11,957 nucleotides of DNA from Irineochytrium annulatum (taxonomy: Eukaryota; Chytridiomycota; Chytridiomycetes; Chytridiales; Chytridiaceae): the NCBI GenBank assembly GCA_027600665.1, contig JADGJL010000928.1:1-11957 (forward strand), read 5' to 3'. Position 1 is the stretch's first letter. Each line of letters starts with the position of its first letter. Below the pieces are notes generated by a model that saw nothing but the letters and a program-made list of their open reading frames with translations, was not told the DNA's origin and did no database searches. A program made the translations under genes and the position numbers. Shown here piece after piece: positions 9,057-11,957 of the stretch.

Positions 9057-9164
9057 GAGAGGGATCTAGCATTTGTTCGCATTCTGCTCGCCGGTTTCAA
9101 TTCATCATAATCATCATCCTTATTCCATCGTTCCCTTTTCGTATCGCATATTGAAGTAATGCAG

Positions 9165-9208
9165 GTTTCTATCGTATCGAGTTTTACTATCGAATGTTTC
9201 TATCGAAT
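9165..9208 (+). repeat. Short direct repeats in convergent 3' region
   Basis: GTTTCTATCG occurs at 9165-9174 and 9196-9205, and CTATCGAAT at 9187-9195 and 9200-9208, so three CTATCG units fall within 45 bases. They sit in the AT-rich 3' region between the converging genes and end at the polyadenylation signal. Confidence 0.5.
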
Positions 9209-9211
9209 AAA
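9206..9211 (+). terminator. Polyadenylation signal of the 397-aa gene
   Basis: AATAAA lies about 150 bases after the stop at 9056 on the same strand, which supports transcription of this gene on the plus strand. Confidence 0.5.
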
Positions 9212-9271
9212 TTCGGCCGGTCCGACAATTCAGTGAGCGCACAACACTTCGTAAAAAAAGTCGCTCGCAGC

Positions 9272-9277
9272 TTTATT
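9272..9277 (-). terminator. Polyadenylation signal of the MIT-domain gene
   Basis: AATAAA on the minus strand (TTTATT on the plus strand) begins 13 bases past the TAG stop of the MIT gene at 9291. The opposing signal at 9206 is only about 60 bases away, so the 3' ends of the two mRNAs may overlap. Confidence 0.5.
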
Positions 9278-9290
9278 CTAAATCTCCTAT

Positions 9291-10609
9291 CTACGCCGGT
9301 AAACTAGCAACCTGCCCCATCTTGTTCAAATACCTCTCCATCAACACCTGGAAGTCCTTCAACACGAACCCACAAATAACTGTCATATAGAACCCAGAGA
9401 TCCGCCTGAGCCTCTCCAAGATCTGCGCACCCTGATAAGCGCCACCCTGTCCACTACCCTGCGCCTGCCCCTCAAAATGCTTCATCCAAATCTCGAGGAA
9501 CTGGCTCTGCTGGAACAGCCGCGACAACAGCTCGATGTAAAAGCCCATGTCCGCCACCTTCTCCGCCTTGCCTTTGCCCAGCGTCGACAGACCCCGCGAC
9601 AGCTTGCTTCCCCAGTTTAACAGCCGGCTCCCCGTGGTCGCGTTCGTCATCACGGAGTCCTGGTCCGTCTGCCGAGGCGTCGACGTCCCGCTCCCCGCGC
9701 CGCTCCCACCGCCCGACAGATCCTCCCCGCTCCCCTGTCCCACTGCCTTCAGCTTCTTCCCCAGCGTTGCCCGGATCCCGTCCGCGACGCCCTCCAGCTC
9801 CTCGAGCGACTGCGCCACCTTCTCCAGCGGTAGCGCCTTCACGTCGCCCAGATCCCTAAAGCGCTTCAACGTCATGTACAGGCTCTCGCACGCCTGGAAC
9901 TTGGCCTCGGCCGCCATCAACTTCGTGCCCGTCTGGTACCACACGTGCCTCGGCACATGCAAGGTGGGCGTGAGCATCCCGCCCTGCTTCATCGTGCGCG
10001 CCAGGAGTCGCATGAGCCAGAACGCGCGGTGATCCGGGTTGCGGGGCGGTGGCTCGGGCGCGTCGAGAGCCGAGGGGTCGTCGAGAAGCACCTCGTCGAG
10101 GAACTCGTCGTAGGAGGATTGGAGGAGGGACGGGTCCGTCGAGAAGTTGGGGTTGGATGGGTCGGAGATCGGGATCAGATCAGGGTTCGGAGGTCGAACG
10201 CCGAAGCCGACGCCGTTGTAGACGGCCACGACTTGGGCTGGGAGGTTGGCGAGGAGCTGCAAAGGAGGAAAGGCGTCAGCTAATGCACACCCCCACTGGA
10301 TCGCAAATTGCATGCGGAATGATGATCCATTACCAGATCCACCCGCTGTACGTATGTATTCCGCAGCTCGATGATCTTTGCCCGCTCCTCTTCTGTGGGG
10401 AACTCGTCCCCGGCGGGCAGGGTGGTGGTGTTGCCTCCGGTCTCCTCGTCGTTCAACCAGACCTCGTCCGTCATGGAGAGGACGTTCTCCATGGCCACGA
10501 TCGTGTCCCGGTAGGCGTCCAGCGCCTCCGCGTACGATTCCTCGCCATCGAAGCGCACGGCCTCGCGGGCCTTCTTCAGCGCAAATGAGACCTGCGCTTT
10601 CAGCGACAT
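9291..10609 (-). CDS. MIT-domain protein, fungal family, possible ESCRT/endosomal role
   Basis: Two exons, 10609-10334 and 10256-9291, are joined by a 77-nt phase 0 intron (donor GTAATG, branch-like GCTGAC, acceptor TTTGCAG). The product is 413 aa. Residues about 5-85 read as a three-helix MIT domain, with AREAVRFDGEESYAEALDAY matching the usual pattern; such domains bind the C-terminal tails of ESCRT-III proteins. A conserved block starts at about 163: HRAFWLMRLLA, then GGMLTPTLHVPRHVW and a helical stretch to about 262. A Gly/Ser/Thr linker (265-297) separates it from a C-terminal helical part that ends in GFYMTVICGFVLKDFQVLME. This order matches what I recall of larger fungal MIT-domain proteins (LTP..FVPRHVW and GFY..RFVLND), mostly of unknown function. 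The Gly/Ser linker is probably disordered. A role in endosomal sorting or membrane remodelling is inferred from the MIT domain only. The ATG at 10609 sits in good context (AAAAAGATG) just before the first MIT helix. Confidence 0.85.
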
Positions 10610-11715
10610 CTTTTTCGGGTGCAGTCAGTCCCCTTCCAATCGATATATTGTATCAACGTCGCAGTACTGATCTAACAACCCTCCACATTAGATCCTACGG
10701 CTCGTTGTCCGCGACCTGAAGTTGTGCCCATCCTTCGATCGGTGGTACGGTCAGTCGTAGATTGCAATTCCGTCGCTCCCACGTCAGCCTTTGGCTAAGC
10801 AGTAACTTTCTGCCTTCCCTCTGTGAAGTCGGCGACATTTCTACCTTAAAATAATTTAACGTTTGAAGCCTCTGTATTTGAACTTGCTCCATTCCTTGAA
10901 TGTATCGAATGATTTAAGCGCTATGATTAGCGTATGGGATCTTGCGGCATTCTGCGGGCAAACTGTTGAGCACACACAACCGTAGATGCCCACAAAAGGG
11001 GAATGTAAGTTGAGGGAAGCTATGCAAGAGCGGTGCCTCAATACGTTATAAGAACGTGGAAATATGGCTGCCCAAGGAGGGGAGGAATGGGTACGTAGGG
11101 TCAACAAAGCTCAGCTTGCGATCATCTCGCGCCCATTCCTTTGACGTTAAGGATCGCAGGAGAAGGCTGATAGTCGTTTCACTCCTGTTTTTTTGTAATC
11201 GAGAAAAGGGAAGGGGTTGCGTTGCTCGCGCAAGATAGAAGCAGAGTAAGCGTCACTGCACGGAGGTGACGTGCTGATCGATATTTCAGGTAACTAGCTG
11301 AAATAAATTCCAATGCAAGGAACCGCCGAAGGTGAAGCAGCCGCGGTATCGATTCACATAAGAGAAATAACGGAAAACTCTTCTCACGGACGCGCGTTTC
11401 CTATCGGCGCGACCTGATCTCCGCTGTCAAGGCGTGATTTACGCCGTCAAAGTTCTGGTCGAACACATTTCAACCCCCGCCAAGGGAACCGCCTGTGAAA
11501 ATCTCCTCTCATCCCGTCTGCTCCTCCTGGTCCTCCCTCATACTACGGCCTGTATTCGCCTCCATCCATCTGCCACGCCCTTGGAATCCGAGTTCGAGAA
11601 GAACACCCGCCTCCGATCCTCCTCATCGCACCATCGCAGCATCACCGCCAGCCGCCAGCCGCGGCCGTCTCAACTGCCTCGCTCTATCGATCAGACAACT
11701 TCAGCCGTAGCAACG
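10610..11715. other. Long divergent intergenic region
   Basis: About 1.1 kb lies between the start of the MIT gene (minus) and the possible plus-strand gene at 11716. A TATA-like stretch (ATATAT near 10640-10647) lies close to the MIT start. Base composition is mixed. From about 11495 to 11640 the plus strand becomes rich in C and T (repeated CTCCT and CATC), as in many fungal promoters and leaders just before a start codon. Open frames here are short and show no protein features. I found no tRNA-like B box. Confidence 0.5.
11251..11271. promoter_or_regulatory. Inverted repeat CGTCAC / GTGACG with CRE-like half
   Basis: CGTCAC at 11251-11256 and its reverse complement GTGACG at 11266-11271 are separated by 9 bases. 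The right arm continues into TGACGT, the core bound by fungal bZIP/CREB-ATF factors. It lies about 445 bases before the possible start at 11716 and 640 from the MIT gene, so its target is unclear. Confidence 0.25.
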
Positions 11716-11957
11716 ATGTCGACGAAGCATGCGCACCAGCAACTGTGCCCTCTGGGTCTCCACATAACTTCTGCCGTCAGCAAGCTCGGAAATCTCAGGG
11801 TTCAGGATTTCATGCAGGATGACGGCGACAGGAGATCCAGGCAGAGGTTGGTGTTTCTCACGACTTTGCAATTGTATTTGGTGACGGGGCGGGCGTCGGA
11901 TGGTGGTTGGTGGGAGGAGTAGTTTATTGACCCGTTCGGGGTGAGACGGCTGAGCGC
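11716..11957 (+). CDS. Possible first exon of a gene leaving the right edge
   Basis: An ATG at 11716 follows a C/T-rich leader-like stretch and opens MSTKHAHQQLCPLGLHITSA, continuing for 68 codons to a stop at 11920-11922. A donor-like AG/GTTGGT at 11847 could end the exon after about 43 codons, before the compositionally odd tail (Gly/Trp-rich) of the open frame. No family is recognised. Without the downstream sequence it cannot be decided whether this is a spliced gene, a short protein or chance. Confidence 0.3.

Noticed and set aside
8330..9100. 256-aa minus-strand open frame opposite the 397-aa gene
   Set aside because: Composition is an antisense mirror (Ser/Leu/Pro rich), it has no motif, and the plus strand has the polyadenylation signal and clear charged segments.
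10640..11430. tRNA or other structured RNA gene in the long intergenic region
   Set aside because: No GGTTCRANNCC B box or cloverleaf-like arms were found on either strand; only a short 6-bp inverted repeat is visible.
11434..11715. N-terminal extension of the right-edge open frame back to 11434
   Set aside because: The stretch is C/T-rich and reads like a fungal promoter or leader; the ATG at 11716 is the better start.
1..11957. Transposon, terminal repeats or CRISPR-like arrays
   Set aside because: No transposase or reverse-transcriptase motifs, no long direct or inverted repeats and no regularly spaced repeats were seen by reading both strands.

Overview
The window looks like nuclear DNA of an early-diverging fungus, most likely a chytrid. 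This is inferred from three things: short spliceosomal introns (46-152 nt, mostly 57-69) inside GC-rich coding sequence; a family C (GABA-B-like) receptor with a full periplasmic-binding-protein-like ectodomain, a class found in zoosporic fungi and not in typical Dikarya; and an MIT-domain protein whose C-terminal blocks I recognise from fungal homologues. No database search was run.

Layout from left to right. 1-1865 (minus): 5' part of a secreted CPAF-like S41 serine peptidase, cut by the left edge. 2236-3174 (minus): a two-exon single-pass membrane protein with a Ser/Thr-rich outer segment and a cytoplasmic SAM domain. 3887-7678 (plus): a 14-exon family C GPCR of 952 aa, fully reconstructed and phase-consistent across all 13 introns. 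7863-9056 (plus): an intronless basic, Ser-rich protein of 397 aa that I do not recognise. 9291-10609 (minus): a two-exon MIT-domain protein of 413 aa. From about 11716 (plus): a possible first exon of another gene that leaves the window on the right.

The SAM protein and the GPCR are divergently transcribed from a shared 0.7 kb region. That region holds a TATA-like box and a perfect 12-bp palindrome with an ACGCGT (MluI cell-cycle box) core. The unknown 397-aa gene and the MIT gene converge on about 230 bp, with an AATAAA on each strand.

Three neighbouring genes encode products of the cell surface or outside: a secreted peptidase, a SAM-tailed membrane protein and an amino-acid-type GPCR. 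A shared role in nutrient or peptide sensing is possible but is only an inference. No tRNA, rRNA, transposon, CRISPR array or bacterial-style system is visible.
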